Part shown: positions 36,158-44,860 of the stretch, piece after piece | Layout: each line of letters starts with the position of its first letter | Numbering within the stretch: position 1 is the stretch's first letter | DNA from: Chryseobacterium sp. FH1 | GTDB taxonomy: Bacteria > Bacteroidota > Bacteroidia > Flavobacteriales > Weeksellaceae | Direction: 5' to 3' | NCBI RefSeq assembly: GCF_000735135.1 | Contig: NZ_JPLZ01000007.1 | Span: 1-64,000 of the forward strand | DNA: 64,000 nt | Translations under genes and position numbers: made by a program | The notes under the pieces: model-generated | What the model saw: only the letters and a program-made list of their open reading frames with translations | What the model was told of the DNA's origin: nothing | Databases searched by the model: none

Positions 36158-37033
36158 ATGAAGAAACTGGAAATTAAAAAAAACATTCAGAAACAAGAGG
36201 ATAAAAACCTGTCTTTCCGAATTTTTGAGTTGAATGAAGAGAATCTCAATCAATACTTTAAACCGCATAAAAAAGATCATTTCTGCATAGTAGTTATTGA
36301 GAATGGAAAGATTAATATTCATATCGAGGACAAAATCCATTTTCTGAAAGCTGGAAAGATTTCTGTGATATTTCCAGATCAGGTCCATTTTGTCTCAGAT
36401 TTGAGCGAAGATTTGAGAGGGAAAATTATCCTCTTCGAAGAGATTTTGTTCTGTTCTGATATTTTGAAAAATGAGCTTAGTACCTATAATGTCAACCTTT
36501 CTACGCAACTCAATTGTACAATTCTTTCCAATGAAGATTTTGAACGAAGCTTAGATTCGATTAAAATTATCAAGGAAATATATCAGAAACCAAGTCTTAT
36601 AAAAAAAGAACAAGCAAGATTTCTGATCAAAATTTTTCTTTTAGGCTTGATTGAGTCTGTTCACGGTTTGCACCCTATTTTGAATCAGGAAACCGCTGAT
36701 AAACCAATTTATGTTCGATTTAAAAAACTGCTGAACGAACATTACAAAGAACATAGAACCGTTCAATATTATGCAGACGAATTGGTAATCACACCAAAGA
36801 AATTAAACTCGATCACAAAAAAACATTGTGGCGAAACAGCCATTCAGTCCATTCATAATAGAATTTTGATTGAGATAAAAAGGCAATTGATGTTTTCTGA
36901 CCTTTCTCACAAAGAGATTGCTTTTGACCTCGGTTTCAATTCTCCATCGGCACTCAACAAATTTGTGAGAGCAAAACTCCAGGAAACGCCAACCGAACTC
37001 CAGCAGGAATTGGCGCAAATGTATAACGCGTAA
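36158..37033 (+). CDS. AraC-family transcriptional regulator
   Basis: 291 aa from ATG 36158. The N-terminal half is a cupin-like sensor domain (FEDFHFCIVVIENGKINIH-type region, AGKISVIFPDQVHFVSDL). The C-terminal two-HTH AraC domain is about 190-285 (YYADELVITPKKLNSITKKHCG; LSHKEIAFDLGFNSPSALNKFVRAKL). It directly precedes the iron alcohol dehydrogenase on the same strand and probably controls it, like YqhC/YqhD in E. coli; that analogy is inference. Confidence 0.92.
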   Translation: MKKLEIKKNIQKQEDKNLSFRIFELNEENLNQYFKPHKKDHFCIVVIENGKINIHIEDKIHFLKAGKISVIFPDQVHFVSDLSEDLRGKIILFEEILFCSDILKNELSTYNVNLSTQLNCTILSNEDFERSLDSIKIIKEIYQKPSLIKKEQARFLIKIFLLGLIESVHGLHPILNQETADKPIYVRFKKLLNEHYKEHRTVQYYADELVITPKKLNSITKKHCGETAIQSIHNRILIEIKRQLMFSDLSHKEIAFDLGFNSPSALNKFVRAKLQETPTELQQELAQMYNA

Positions 37034-37068
37034 TCCTGTTTGTATAACATGGCCCGTCTAAGCTTATC

Positions 37069-37076
37069 TAATTTTG
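37069..37076 (+). promoter_or_regulatory. Probable -7 promoter element of the alcohol dehydrogenase gene
   Basis: TAATTTTG, 24 nt before ATG 37101. It overlaps the alternative TTG start at 37074, so the ATG is preferred. Confidence 0.5.
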
Positions 37077-37100
37077 TCCCATCAAAAATTAAATAAAAAA

Positions 37101-38267
37101 ATGAGCAAATTGTTTATTGCAGGAGAGGTTTTCCACGGAGCGGGAACTCTTGAAGAATTAAAAAATATCAAAGGAAAAAAAGCGGTGATCGTAACAGGCG
37201 GAAGCTCTATGAGAAAGAACGGAACACTTGACAAAGCCGTTGCTTACCTAAATGAAGCTGGAATCGAAACGAAAATTTTCGAAGGCGTAGAAGAAGATCC
37301 ATCCTCTGCAACTTGTGCAAAAGGAGCAGAAGTAATGCAGAATTTTGAACCAGACTGGATCATCGGTTTGGGAGGTTGTTCAGCGATTGATGCGGCTAAG
37401 ATTATGTGGGTGTTTTATGAATATCCAGATGCAGATTTTGAGGCGATGATCAAACCTTTCACTGTTCCGGTTTTAAGAAATAAAGCGAAGTTCATTGCTA
37501 TTCCTTCTACAAGTGGGACAGGAACCGAAACAACTGGTCTTGCGGTGATTACAGATAGACAAAAAGGTGTGAAATATCCAATCGTTTCTTACGAATTGAC
37601 TCCGGATATTGCTATCGTTGACGGTGAAATCTGTGCTTCGATGCCGGCTCACGTAACGTCTAATACAGGACTTGATGTATTGACGCATTGTGTGGAAGCT
37701 TATGTTTCGAATATCGATAATAATATCGCAGATGCACTTTCCAAAGGTGGTTTGGGAATCGTTTTTGACAATTTGAAAGAAGTGGTAGAAAACCCGGATA
37801 ACATCCAGGCTCGTCAGAATATGCACGATGCTTCTTTTATGGCAGGTTTGGCTTTCAACAATGCTTGGTTGGGAATAGTTCACTCGTTGTCTCATCAGGT
37901 TGGTGCGTTGTACGGAATTCCGCACGGTGCTTCCAATGCGATTTTCCTTCCGAACGTCATCCGTTATAATTCTTTGGCAACAGAGCGTTATCCGGATTTG
38001 GCAAGAGTGATTGGTAAAGAAACGACGGAAGAATTGGCTCAGGCAATTGAAACACTTCGGTCTGAAGTCAACAATCAATCAGCCATCAAAGATTTTGGAA
38101 TTTCGAGAGAAGATTGGGATAAGAATCTGGATTACATCGCCAACAATGCATTGATGGATCCTTGCACAGGTTTTAACCCAAGAGTTCCTTCTTTAGATGA
38201 GTTGAAGGCGATTTACAACGCTTGCTTTGAAGGTTTGGTTTACGCTGAAGAAGTTGTTGCAGGATAA
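37101..38267 (+). CDS. Iron-containing alcohol dehydrogenase
   Basis: 388 aa, group III metal-dependent alcohol dehydrogenase. NAD(P)-binding region GKKAVIVTGGSSMRKNG and IIGLGGCSAIDAAKI; AIPSTSGTGTETTGLAVIT; metal-binding histidines in HSLSHQVGALYGIPHGASNAIFLP plus the earlier LDVLTHCVEAY. It oxidises alcohols or reduces aldehydes; the substrate is not determined. It has its own promoter after the AraC gene. Confidence 0.94.
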   Translation: MSKLFIAGEVFHGAGTLEELKNIKGKKAVIVTGGSSMRKNGTLDKAVAYLNEAGIETKIFEGVEEDPSSATCAKGAEVMQNFEPDWIIGLGGCSAIDAAKIMWVFYEYPDADFEAMIKPFTVPVLRNKAKFIAIPSTSGTGTETTGLAVITDRQKGVKYPIVSYELTPDIAIVDGEICASMPAHVTSNTGLDVLTHCVEAYVSNIDNNIADALSKGGLGIVFDNLKEVVENPDNIQARQNMHDASFMAGLAFNNAWLGIVHSLSHQVGALYGIPHGASNAIFLPNVIRYNSLATERYPDLARVIGKETTEELAQAIETLRSEVNNQSAIKDFGISREDWDKNLDYIANNALMDPCTGFNPRVPSLDELKAIYNACFEGLVYAEEVVAG

Positions 38268-38310
38268 TCAATTTAATATTAATGAATTTCTTGAAATAAA
38301 AATGAAAGTA

Positions 38311-38345
38311 ATGTCCCTACAAGTGATTGTGGGGATATTTTTTTA
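38311..38345 (+). terminator. Terminator of the alcohol dehydrogenase gene
   Basis: TCCCTACAA / TTGTGGGGA stem (one G-T pair), followed by ATATTTTTTT. Confidence 0.75.
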
Positions 38346-38454
38346 ACTAATGATTAATCAAAGCTTCAGAATTAAGTGATTAATAATATAATAAATTGGT
38401 AATCGAAAAATTCCTAAATTCGTATGAAGATTAAACAATTTAAATCAATCATCA

Positions 38455-38970
38455 ATGAAATTTTCAAAAATAATTTTAGTCGCAGCATTATTGTTACTGC
38501 AATTTGGATTCGCTCAGGAAAAGGCAGATGTTGTTTTGAACAAAGCTTTGACTCAGGCAAAAGCAGAAAATAAAAATGTCCTTTTAGTATTTCACGCGTC
38601 GTGGTGTGGCTGGTGCAAACTGATGGAGAAGAATATGGAATTGCCGACTACAAAACCGCTTTTCGATAAAAGTTATGTGACCGCTTATCTCGATGTCCAG
38701 GAACGTGGCGAAAAGAAAAGCCTTGAAAATCCCGGCGGTCAAGAATTGATGAACAAATACAAAGGCGAAACAGCAGGTCTTCCATTTTGGTTGATGCTAA
38801 GTCCAAAAGGCGAAGTCTTAGCCGATTCCTTTGATGCAAAAGGAGAAAATATCGGTTCGCCTGCAAGTCCGGAAGAAGTCGCTTCGTTTCTCGTGAAATT
38901 GGAGCAAACTTCCAAATTGAATAAAGCAGAACTCCAAACCATACAAAAGGTTTTTGTCAAGAAAAATTAA
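38455..38970 (+). CDS. Exported thioredoxin-family protein (DUF255/DsbD-gamma-like)
   Basis: 171 aa. Signal peptide about 1-20 (KIILVAALLLLQFGFAQ). Thioredoxin fold with active site FHASWCGWCKLMEKNM near residue 50, then TKPLFDKSYVTAYLDVQERG and a cis-Pro region GLPFWLMLSPKGE. It is likely periplasmic, acting in disulfide reduction or stress. A candidate -7 element TAAATTCG lies at 38415-38422. Confidence 0.88.
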   Translation: MKFSKIILVAALLLLQFGFAQEKADVVLNKALTQAKAENKNVLLVFHASWCGWCKLMEKNMELPTTKPLFDKSYVTAYLDVQERGEKKSLENPGGQELMNKYKGETAGLPFWLMLSPKGEVLADSFDAKGENIGSPASPEEVASFLVKLEQTSKLNKAELQTIQKVFVKKN

Positions 38971-38972
38971 TG

Positions 38973-39005
38973 AAATTCCCGAGTGCTGACGTGGGAATTT
39001 TTATT
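38973..39005 (+). terminator. Terminator of the thioredoxin gene
   Basis: AAATTCCC / GGGAATTT stem with a 12-nt loop, followed by TTATTT. Confidence 0.65.
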
Positions 39006-39064
39006 TAAAAATATCCTAATAAATTGATTAGCTTTGTTTTAATAATCAATCAAACAGAATTAAA

Positions 39065-39568
39065 ATGAAAAATTTCAAAGTAATATTCAGTTTTATATTG
39101 TTAATGACAGGCGTTCTCGGTTTTTCTCAAAATGATGAAAAAGTAATTCAAGCGCAAGTGACCCAAATGGTTTCCGACTGGAACACGCACGAGTTCAAAA
39201 ATATGGATTCCTATATGACAGACGATGTGGAGTGGGTGAATATCGTAGGCATGTGGTGGAAAGGCAGAGCGGAAGTGAAGGCCGCACATCAGGGAAATTT
39301 TGGAGCGTTTTTCAAAGGTGTTCCGTTCAAGCAGAAAAGTTTGAAAACTAGATTTCTGACCAAAGATGTGGCTGTTGCAACTTTGATTTCCAGCGTGGGC
39401 GAATTTTTCCCACCAGACGGCATCGACCACGGAAACAACAAGATGCCCGCGAGCGACGATATTTTAACGTTGGTATTTGTCAAACAGAACGGGAAATGGC
39501 TCATTGCTTCCGGACAAAATACAGTGGTTGATACGAGAGCAGCGAATAATAATCCAGCTAAAAAATAA
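39065..39568 (+). CDS. Exported SgcJ/EcaC-type (SnoaL-like) protein
   Basis: 167 aa. Signal peptide about 1-21 (FSFILLMTGVLGFSQ). The rest has the NTF2-like pattern of the SgcJ/EcaC family: VTQMVSDWNTHEFKNMDSYMTDDVEWVNIVGMWWKGRAEVKAAH and LVFVKQNGKWLIASGQNTVVD. Members bind small ligands or act as isomerase-like enzymes. The reaction is unknown. Confidence 0.87.
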   Translation: MKNFKVIFSFILLMTGVLGFSQNDEKVIQAQVTQMVSDWNTHEFKNMDSYMTDDVEWVNIVGMWWKGRAEVKAAHQGNFGAFFKGVPFKQKSLKTRFLTKDVAVATLISSVGEFFPPDGIDHGNNKMPASDDILTLVFVKQNGKWLIASGQNTVVDTRAANNNPAKK

Positions 39569-39571
39569 AAT

Positions 39572-39600
39572 AGATCCCGAACTTAGGTTTGGGATTTTTT
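39572..39600 (+). terminator. Terminator of the SnoaL-like gene
   Basis: ATCCCGAAC / GTTTGGGAT stem (one G-T pair), followed by six T. Confidence 0.8.
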
Positions 39601-39673
39601 CTGTCTAAGTTTTTAAAATCAAAATCCATAAATTGCAGTGACACTAATTCAAATATTCAAAATAAAATTAAAA

Positions 39674-40153
39674 ATGAAGAAAGCAAACCCAGTAATTTTA
39701 GGATTAATAGGAGTTTTAATATGTTCTTGTCAGGAAAGCAAAGTCGAAGGTTCTGAGATTGCAAATTCTGAAAAGGCAACAATGATATTCGAAAAAGGTG
39801 ACAAAGTTCCGAATGACAAATTTGTAGGCAATGTTTACCAAGCGATTTTAAGTGATGAGGGAACTCGTGTCAGCAACGTCACTTTCGAGCCGAAAGGTCG
39901 TACGAATTGGCACAATCATCCTGGCGGACAAACGCTTTTGGTGACCGATGGTGTTGGCTACCATCAGGAAGAAGGGAAACCTGTCCAAATCATCAAAAAA
40001 GGCGATGTCATCAAAATTGGGAAGAACGTAAAACACTGGCACGGCGGAACTGCAGACCAAGCGATGACGCACATTGCGGTAAGCATAGACCACGAGAAAA
40101 ATCCTTCGCAGTGGTTTGAGCCTGTGAGCGAGGAAGAGTATAAAGTGAAGTAA
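39674..40153 (+). CDS. Exported cupin lipoprotein
   Basis: 159 aa from ATG 39674. The signal with lipobox (GLIGVLICSC, Cys 18) marks a lipoprotein. Single cupin barrel with metal ligands in GRTNWHNHPGGQTLLVTDG and the second motif KNVKHWHGGTADQAMTHIAVS, as in AraC-adjacent and carboxymuconolactone-associated small cupins. The earlier in-frame start at 39638 would precede the signal peptide and is rejected. Confidence 0.88.
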   Translation: MKKANPVILGLIGVLICSCQESKVEGSEIANSEKATMIFEKGDKVPNDKFVGNVYQAILSDEGTRVSNVTFEPKGRTNWHNHPGGQTLLVTDGVGYHQEEGKPVQIIKKGDVIKIGKNVKHWHGGTADQAMTHIAVSIDHEKNPSQWFEPVSEEEYKVK

Positions 40154-40162
40154 TTATTTCAT

Positions 40163-40486
40163 TTATAAGAACTTAATAATCTCAGAACAATTATTGGTAA
40201 TGTAAGTGACGAGAAAACGATTGTCGGAACTTTCAAAGAAAATGTACCAAGTAGTGCTGGGATTGGCTTTTTAGAAGATATATTTTGAGCCTAAATCAGT
40301 TAAATTTTCAGGTGTGCTTTTGTGAGGGAAAATTGGAAGATTGTGTTCTATAAAATCATAAATTTTTTGAACATAAATTTGAGCATCACTTTCGAATCCA
40401 AAATATTCATTTTTATATAAAATCAAAATGAGTTCTTCGAGATAATTTGTGACATTTTTCTGGAGAATAATTGTTATTTCTTCCAA
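40163..40486 (-). pseudogene. RelE/ParE-like toxin gene interrupted by an in-frame stop
   Basis: The intact part (40271-40486) encodes 71 aa with LEELILILYKNEYFGFESDAQIYVQKIYDF, typical of Bacteroidetes RelE/ParE-like toxins of about 105 aa. A TAA at 40271-40273 interrupts it, but the same frame continues as KANPSTTWYIFFESSDNRF and LVTYITNNCSEIIKFL to a second stop at 40163, which is the missing toxin C-terminus. The whole frame would be 107 codons. One substitution explains the defect. It overlaps the antitoxin-like gene upstream by 13 bp. Confidence 0.75.
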
Positions 40487-40692
40487 TCCAAAGATTTTAT
40501 AAAGTCGGAAGTTTTCTTTCTTGCTTCAGAAATTGAAATTCCTTCGATCCATTCCTTTTCGAAATCAAAAGATGTTCTTTTTCTGATTTTATTAATTTCT
40601 CCTATTAAAACTGGATTTTCCAAAGACTGAACCCATTTGATGATTTCGTTTTTTTCGGCAGACATATTCATTGTGCAAACTTTTCCTAACAA
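40474..40692 (-). CDS. Antitoxin-like small protein
   Basis: 72 aa, or 63 aa from the internal ATG at 40665 (MSAEKNEIIKWVQSLENPVL). Helical, with KNEIIKWVQSLENPVLIGEINKIRK followed by an acidic linker and ISEARKKTSDFIKSL. The pattern is that of the short antitoxin partner that usually precedes RelE/ParE-like toxins in Bacteroidetes. The reading frame is intact while the toxin is broken. No DNA-binding domain is clear. Confidence 0.6.
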   Translation of the reverse strand: MLGKVCTMNMSAEKNEIIKWVQSLENPVLIGEINKIRKRTSFDFEKEWIEGISISEARKKTSDFIKSLDWKK

Positions 40693-40747
40693 AGATAATT
40701 ATTTCTTTTTTACCTTAATTTTTTTCTAAATAAAATAATTCAAAACT

Positions 40748-40755
40748 TATCTTTG
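40748..40755 (+). promoter_or_regulatory. Probable -7 promoter element of the nucleoid-associated protein gene
   Basis: TATCTTTG, 19 nt before the ATG at 40775. Confidence 0.55.
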
Positions 40756-40774
40756 CAAACTCAAAAGATAAATA

Positions 40775-41803
40775 ATGTTTTCAAAAATCACAGTTCACAG
40801 AGTCGGGAATAAAATCAATGGAGAATCTTTAACGCTTTCTCAGCAGGAGCTTCAGCTGGATGAGGATATGACAGAATTGCTGGGAAATTACTTCATCAAT
40901 GCTTTCAAATCTGAGGAGCAATTTCAGTTTTACAGCGATTCTTATTTGGTCAATAATCCGGTTTACAGTTCTGTTTCCGAGATTTTTGAAGACAAAGCCA
41001 AGTTCCAATGGGAGTCTGAAAATATCGCCAAACACCTTTACGAAGCAGCGGAAAATCCGAGAGTTCAGGCAGGCGAACTGTTCGTTGTTTATTTTGAAGG
41101 CGAAGTTTTCGAATCCGCAGACGGCAAAAGTGAAAAGACAGATTCTATCGGGATTTTCAAGACTGAAAAAAGAGAAGGTTTCCTAAAAATCAATCCTCAG
41201 GACGAATCTTTTGAAATTGAAAGAGATTTCGGAATCAGCCTGTCAAAAATTGATAAAGCGGCTTTGATCTACAACAGCGAAAAAGAAAGCGGCTACGTTC
41301 TGTCCGTCATAGACAACAACAAAAACGGTGACATCTACTATTGGTTCGAGGATTTCTTGAAAGTGAAACAACGCGACAACGAGTATTTCCACACACAGGA
41401 AACTTTGTCCGTCTACAAAGATTTCATCACGCAGAAATTGCCTGAGGAATTTGAGGTTTCAAAAGCAGACCAAGCGGATTTTTTGAACAAATCCATCAAT
41501 TTCTTCAAAGAAAAAGAAGAGTTCAAATATGATGATTTTGTGAAAGAAGTTTTGGTGGACGATAGCGTCATAGAAAGTTTTTCCAACTTCAAATCCGACT
41601 ATGAGCAGGATATGCAAATTGCGATTTCGGAAGATTTCCCAATTAACAATCAGGCTGTTAAGAAGCAGCAAAGACATTTTAAATCCATCATCAAGCTCGA
41701 TAAAAATTTCCATATCTACATCCACGGCGACCGCGATAAACTGGAAACCGGACAAGACGACAAGGGGAAATATTACAGATTGTATTTCGAAGAGGAAAAA
41801 TAA
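40775..41803 (+). CDS. Nucleoid-associated protein (NdpA/YejK family)
   Basis: 342 aa. The N-terminus MFSKITVHRVGNKINGE, with the family pattern FYSDSYLVNNPVYSSVSEIF, ELFVVYFEGEV and the later DKAALIYNSEKESGY, matches NA37/NdpA proteins, which bind nucleoid DNA; the precise role is not settled. No neighbours in the same operon. Confidence 0.82.
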   Translation: MFSKITVHRVGNKINGESLTLSQQELQLDEDMTELLGNYFINAFKSEEQFQFYSDSYLVNNPVYSSVSEIFEDKAKFQWESENIAKHLYEAAENPRVQAGELFVVYFEGEVFESADGKSEKTDSIGIFKTEKREGFLKINPQDESFEIERDFGISLSKIDKAALIYNSEKESGYVLSVIDNNKNGDIYYWFEDFLKVKQRDNEYFHTQETLSVYKDFITQKLPEEFEVSKADQADFLNKSINFFKEKEEFKYDDFVKEVLVDDSVIESFSNFKSDYEQDMQIAISEDFPINNQAVKKQQRHFKSIIKLDKNFHIYIHGDRDKLETGQDDKGKYYRLYFEEEK

Positions 41804-41841
41804 TTTTGATTTAACATAATAATTAAAATACCAAAAAGTTC

Positions 41842-41849
41842 TACCTTTG
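41842..41849 (+). promoter_or_regulatory. Probable -7 promoter element of the zinc-uptake operon
   Basis: TACCTTTG, only 5 nt before ATG 41855, which would make the transcript leaderless or nearly so. Confidence 0.45.
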
Positions 41850-41854
41850 TGGCT

Positions 41855-42214
41855 ATGTTGAACGGGAGAAGTAAAACTTTCAAGAATTTCATTTCGGTAT
41901 TTTTTGCCGCGATGTATCTTTTTGTGGCTTTGTTTTCTTCCCAGTTGCATAGCCACGAAGGCGAATCTTTCTTCAGAGATTCTGGCTTCAAAAAGACGGA
42001 AAAAACTTTTTCATCCGACATTTCAAAAGGTCAATCCGGCGATTGTTTGGCTTGTCATTTCCTGGCAACGGGTAATTCTTTGGTTCCGGAGCAGTTTTCT
42101 TTCCATTTTGAAAATCACACACACGACACACAACAAACTTTTTCTGTACAGGAAAAAATATGGTCAGCGACCAAATTCACTTTTCAACTTCGCGGTCCAC
42201 CCGCCATTTCATAA
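41855..42214 (+). CDS. Small exported His-rich protein of the putative zinc operon
   Basis: 119 aa from ATG 41855. A signal/TM segment is about 12-32 (FISVFFAAMYLFVALFSS). The mature part has potential metal ligands: QLHSHEGES, GDCLACHFLATGN and HFENHTHDTQQ. It precedes a ZnuD-like TonB receptor, a common order in Bacteroidetes. The CxxCH is probably metal-binding rather than heme attachment, since nothing else is cytochrome-like. Function inferred from context. Confidence 0.7.
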   Translation: MLNGRSKTFKNFISVFFAAMYLFVALFSSQLHSHEGESFFRDSGFKKTEKTFSSDISKGQSGDCLACHFLATGNSLVPEQFSFHFENHTHDTQQTFSVQEKIWSATKFTFQLRGPPAIS

Positions 42215-42329
42215 TTTTTAGATTCTTTTCGGATTTTTACTTTGAATTTTTTGAGATTTAAATGATTCTTGATGGAAATTAATTCCATTATAATGACGTT
42301 TGATATTCTAATTTATTCAAAACTTAGCG

Positions 42330-42343
42330 ATGTAATTCTACAT
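42330..42343. promoter_or_regulatory. Short palindrome upstream of the TonB receptor gene
   Basis: ATGTA-ATTC-TACAT, a 5-bp dyad 106 bp before the receptor start. It could be an operator; it does not match a known Zur box and could be chance. Confidence 0.25.
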
Positions 42344-42448
42344 TGTAAAATCCAATTTTTTTAACGAAGCGTACTTTTTTAAAATTTGATTAGTCAATTA
42401 ATTATGATTGAATATCAATGCTTTGAAGTGCAAAATCTATCTATTATA

Positions 42449-44833
42449 ATGAAATTGATATATAGTTTACTGCTTATCTTTTGTGGATTTGCAATGACGA
42501 ACGCACAGAAAACCTACACGGTAGAAGGAACGGTTCAGGATTTTCACGATAAGACAATGCTGGAAAATGCCGTTGTCAAAATCGGAGAATTCACGGCGAA
42601 AACAGATAAAAAAGGGAAGTTTTCTTTCCGAGACATTCCCGCAGGTTCATATCAACTCATTGCAAAGCATCCTCTCTGCGATGATTATACTGAAAATGTA
42701 AAAGTCGACAGAGATGTGCATTTGGCAATCACGCTGGAACATCACATCGATGAGATTGAAACCGTAACCATCCACGTCGACCACAAGACCAAAGGTTCTG
42801 TGATTATGAGAACGCTCGACAAAACGGAACTCGAGAGAAACTCCACAGAAAATCTTGGAAATCTTCTTTCTCGAATTGCTGGCGTCACTGCTTTGAAAAC
42901 AGGGAATAACATTTCAAAACCCGTCATCCGTGGTTTGTATGGTAGCCGAATTTCTATCCTGAATAACGGCGTGAAAATGGCCGAGCAGGAATGGGGTGTA
43001 GAACACGCACCAAATGTGGATGTCAACGATTTCGAACACATCGATGTCGTGAAAGGCGCTTCCGCTTTGAAGTATGGGAATGAAGGCGTTGGTGGCGTTG
43101 TGGTTTTGGAACCCGCCATTTTACCAAAGAAAGATACGATTATGGGAAGTGTGAAACTTTCCGGAATTTCCAATGGCAGAGGAGGTGAGCTTGGTGCGAA
43201 CGTCGCGAAAGTTTGGGAAAACCAATGGTTTGTAAAAGCTGGCGGAAGTTATAAGAAAACCGGCGATCAGTACATCCCTCATCAAACGTTGCAGAATACG
43301 GGAATGGAATTCAATTCCTTCAATTTCTCTTTTGGGAAACATGGTTTTTTGCAAGGTTTTGATGTGTCGTACAGTGGCATCAATCAGGAATTTGGGATTT
43401 ATAGAGGTGCGCATTTGGCGAGTCCGGAGGATTTTTACAATGCGGTCAACTTTGGACAACCTTTTTATCTTGACAATTTCACGTATGATATTGATAATCC
43501 AAAACAGGAAGTGGCGCATCACATTGCAAAACTTTCGGCGTACAGACGTTTTGCGGATTTTGGAAAACTGACTTTTCAATATAGTTTTCAATTGAACCGC
43601 AGAAAAGAGTACGATATCAGACGAGGCGAGTTGAGCAATATTCCATCAATGGATTTAAGGTTGATCACACATTCTGCCAGTTTGGTACATTTGATCGAGC
43701 GTTCGGATTGGAGTTTAGAAAGCGGAATCTCAGGAAGTTTCCAAGACAATTTTCCAAATCCAGCAACCAAAGCGAGACGTTTGATTCCTGATTATTATCG
43801 ATATGATGCGGGCGCGTTTTCGGTTTTCAAATATCGATTCAATTCGAAGTTGAATGCAGAAGCGGCGGTTCGATATGACTTCAGCAGATATGACGCTTAT
43901 AAATATTATGATTCGGATAAATGGAATGCCAATTACGCAGACATTTTCCCAGAGTTTTTTGTGAATGAATCTGGAAGCAGGATTTTGACAAGACCAATTC
44001 TGGATTATCATAATTTCTCAGCGAATGTCGGCTTGGATTACAAACCAACTCAGAATTTGGAATTCAAACTAAATCTTTCCAGAGCAGACAGAACGCCAAA
44101 TGCGGCGGAATTGTTTTCAGACGGATTGCACCATTCTGCTGCGATCATGGAGGAGGGAAATCTGAACATTAAAAAAGAAACGGTTTACAATGTGAATCTA
44201 TCTTTGGCAGGTCATTTCAATGTGTTGAAAGGTCTTCACATCGAGGCAAATCCTTATATTATGATGTCTGATAATTTCGTGAATCAGATTCCGACAAGTG
44301 TTCTGAACACGAATCGAGGTGTTTTTCCGGTTTGGACCTATCAGCAGATTAAAGCGAGAATTTATGGTGTGGATGCAGATGCGGAACTTTCGATTTTGCA
44401 TAATTTGAAATGGAGATCGGGATTCAGTGTTTTGAGAGGTGACGATCTTTCGAATAATGAACCTTTGATTTTGATGATGCCAGCAAAACTTCGAAATTCA
44501 ATCGAAATCAGTCTTAGTAAACCTAAGAATTTCTATGTCACTTTAGAAAATGAAAATACCTTCAAACAAAATCGTTTTCCGATCAGAAATCTTCCGGTGA
44601 CTTTCATCAAAGACGGTGTTGAAAGAAATGAGATTGTCGATTTCAGTTCTACGCCGGCTTCGTTTACATTATTTCACGCTTCTGTTGGAGCAGACTTATT
44701 CAAAAATCTGAATTTTAATTTCAGGATCAACAACATTTTTAACACAGAGTACAGAGAATATTTGAACAGACTCAGATATTATATGTTCGAACCAGGAAGA
44801 AATTTCGTGGTGACTCTCAAATACAATTTTTAA
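42449..44833 (+). CDS. TonB-dependent outer-membrane receptor, probably for zinc
   Basis: 794 aa from ATG 42449 (signal LIYSLLLIFCGFAMTNAQ). Carboxypeptidase-D-like domain about 20-100 (TVEGTVQDFHDKTMLENAVV). Plug about 110-240: NLLSRIAGVTALKTG, SKPVIRGLYGSRISILNNG, VKMAEQEWGVEHAPNVD. The -WGxEHAP- loop resembles ZnuD-type zinc receptors. The beta-barrel ends in FVVTLKYNF with C-terminal Phe. Flanked by two His-rich exported proteins, supporting a metal substrate. The in-frame TTG at 42386 is rejected because it precedes the signal peptide. Confidence 0.9.
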   Translation: MKLIYSLLLIFCGFAMTNAQKTYTVEGTVQDFHDKTMLENAVVKIGEFTAKTDKKGKFSFRDIPAGSYQLIAKHPLCDDYTENVKVDRDVHLAITLEHHIDEIETVTIHVDHKTKGSVIMRTLDKTELERNSTENLGNLLSRIAGVTALKTGNNISKPVIRGLYGSRISILNNGVKMAEQEWGVEHAPNVDVNDFEHIDVVKGASALKYGNEGVGGVVVLEPAILPKKDTIMGSVKLSGISNGRGGELGANVAKVWENQWFVKAGGSYKKTGDQYIPHQTLQNTGMEFNSFNFSFGKHGFLQGFDVSYSGINQEFGIYRGAHLASPEDFYNAVNFGQPFYLDNFTYDIDNPKQEVAHHIAKLSAYRRFADFGKLTFQYSFQLNRRKEYDIRRGELSNIPSMDLRLITHSASLVHLIERSDWSLESGISGSFQDNFPNPATKARRLIPDYYRYDAGAFSVFKYRFNSKLNAEAAVRYDFSRYDAYKYYDSDKWNANYADIFPEFFVNESGSRILTRPILDYHNFSANVGLDYKPTQNLEFKLNLSRADRTPNAAELFSDGLHHSAAIMEEGNLNIKKETVYNVNLSLAGHFNVLKGLHIEANPYIMMSDNFVNQIPTSVLNTNRGVFPVWTYQQIKARIYGVDADAELSILHNLKWRSGFSVLRGDDLSNNEPLILMMPAKLRNSIEISLSKPKNFYVTLENENTFKQNRFPIRNLPVTFIKDGVERNEIVDFSSTPASFTLFHASVGADLFKNLNFNFRINNIFNTEYREYLNRLRYYMFEPGRNFVVTLKYNF

Positions 44834-44860
44834 TTACAACAACTTAAAATTTAAATCAAA

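Noticed and set aside
37473-38078. 201-aa antisense frame opposite the alcohol dehydrogenase gene
   Set aside because: Shadow of a well-supported enzyme gene; no signal, domain or promoter.
42032-42061. CxxCH motif suggesting a c-type cytochrome in the small exported protein
   Set aside because: Only one motif in a protein with other His-rich metal-like sites; the neighbourhood is metal uptake, not respiration.
43121-43591. 156-aa antisense frame opposite the TonB receptor
   Set aside because: Lies in the receptor barrel/plug coding region and shows no independent coding signal.
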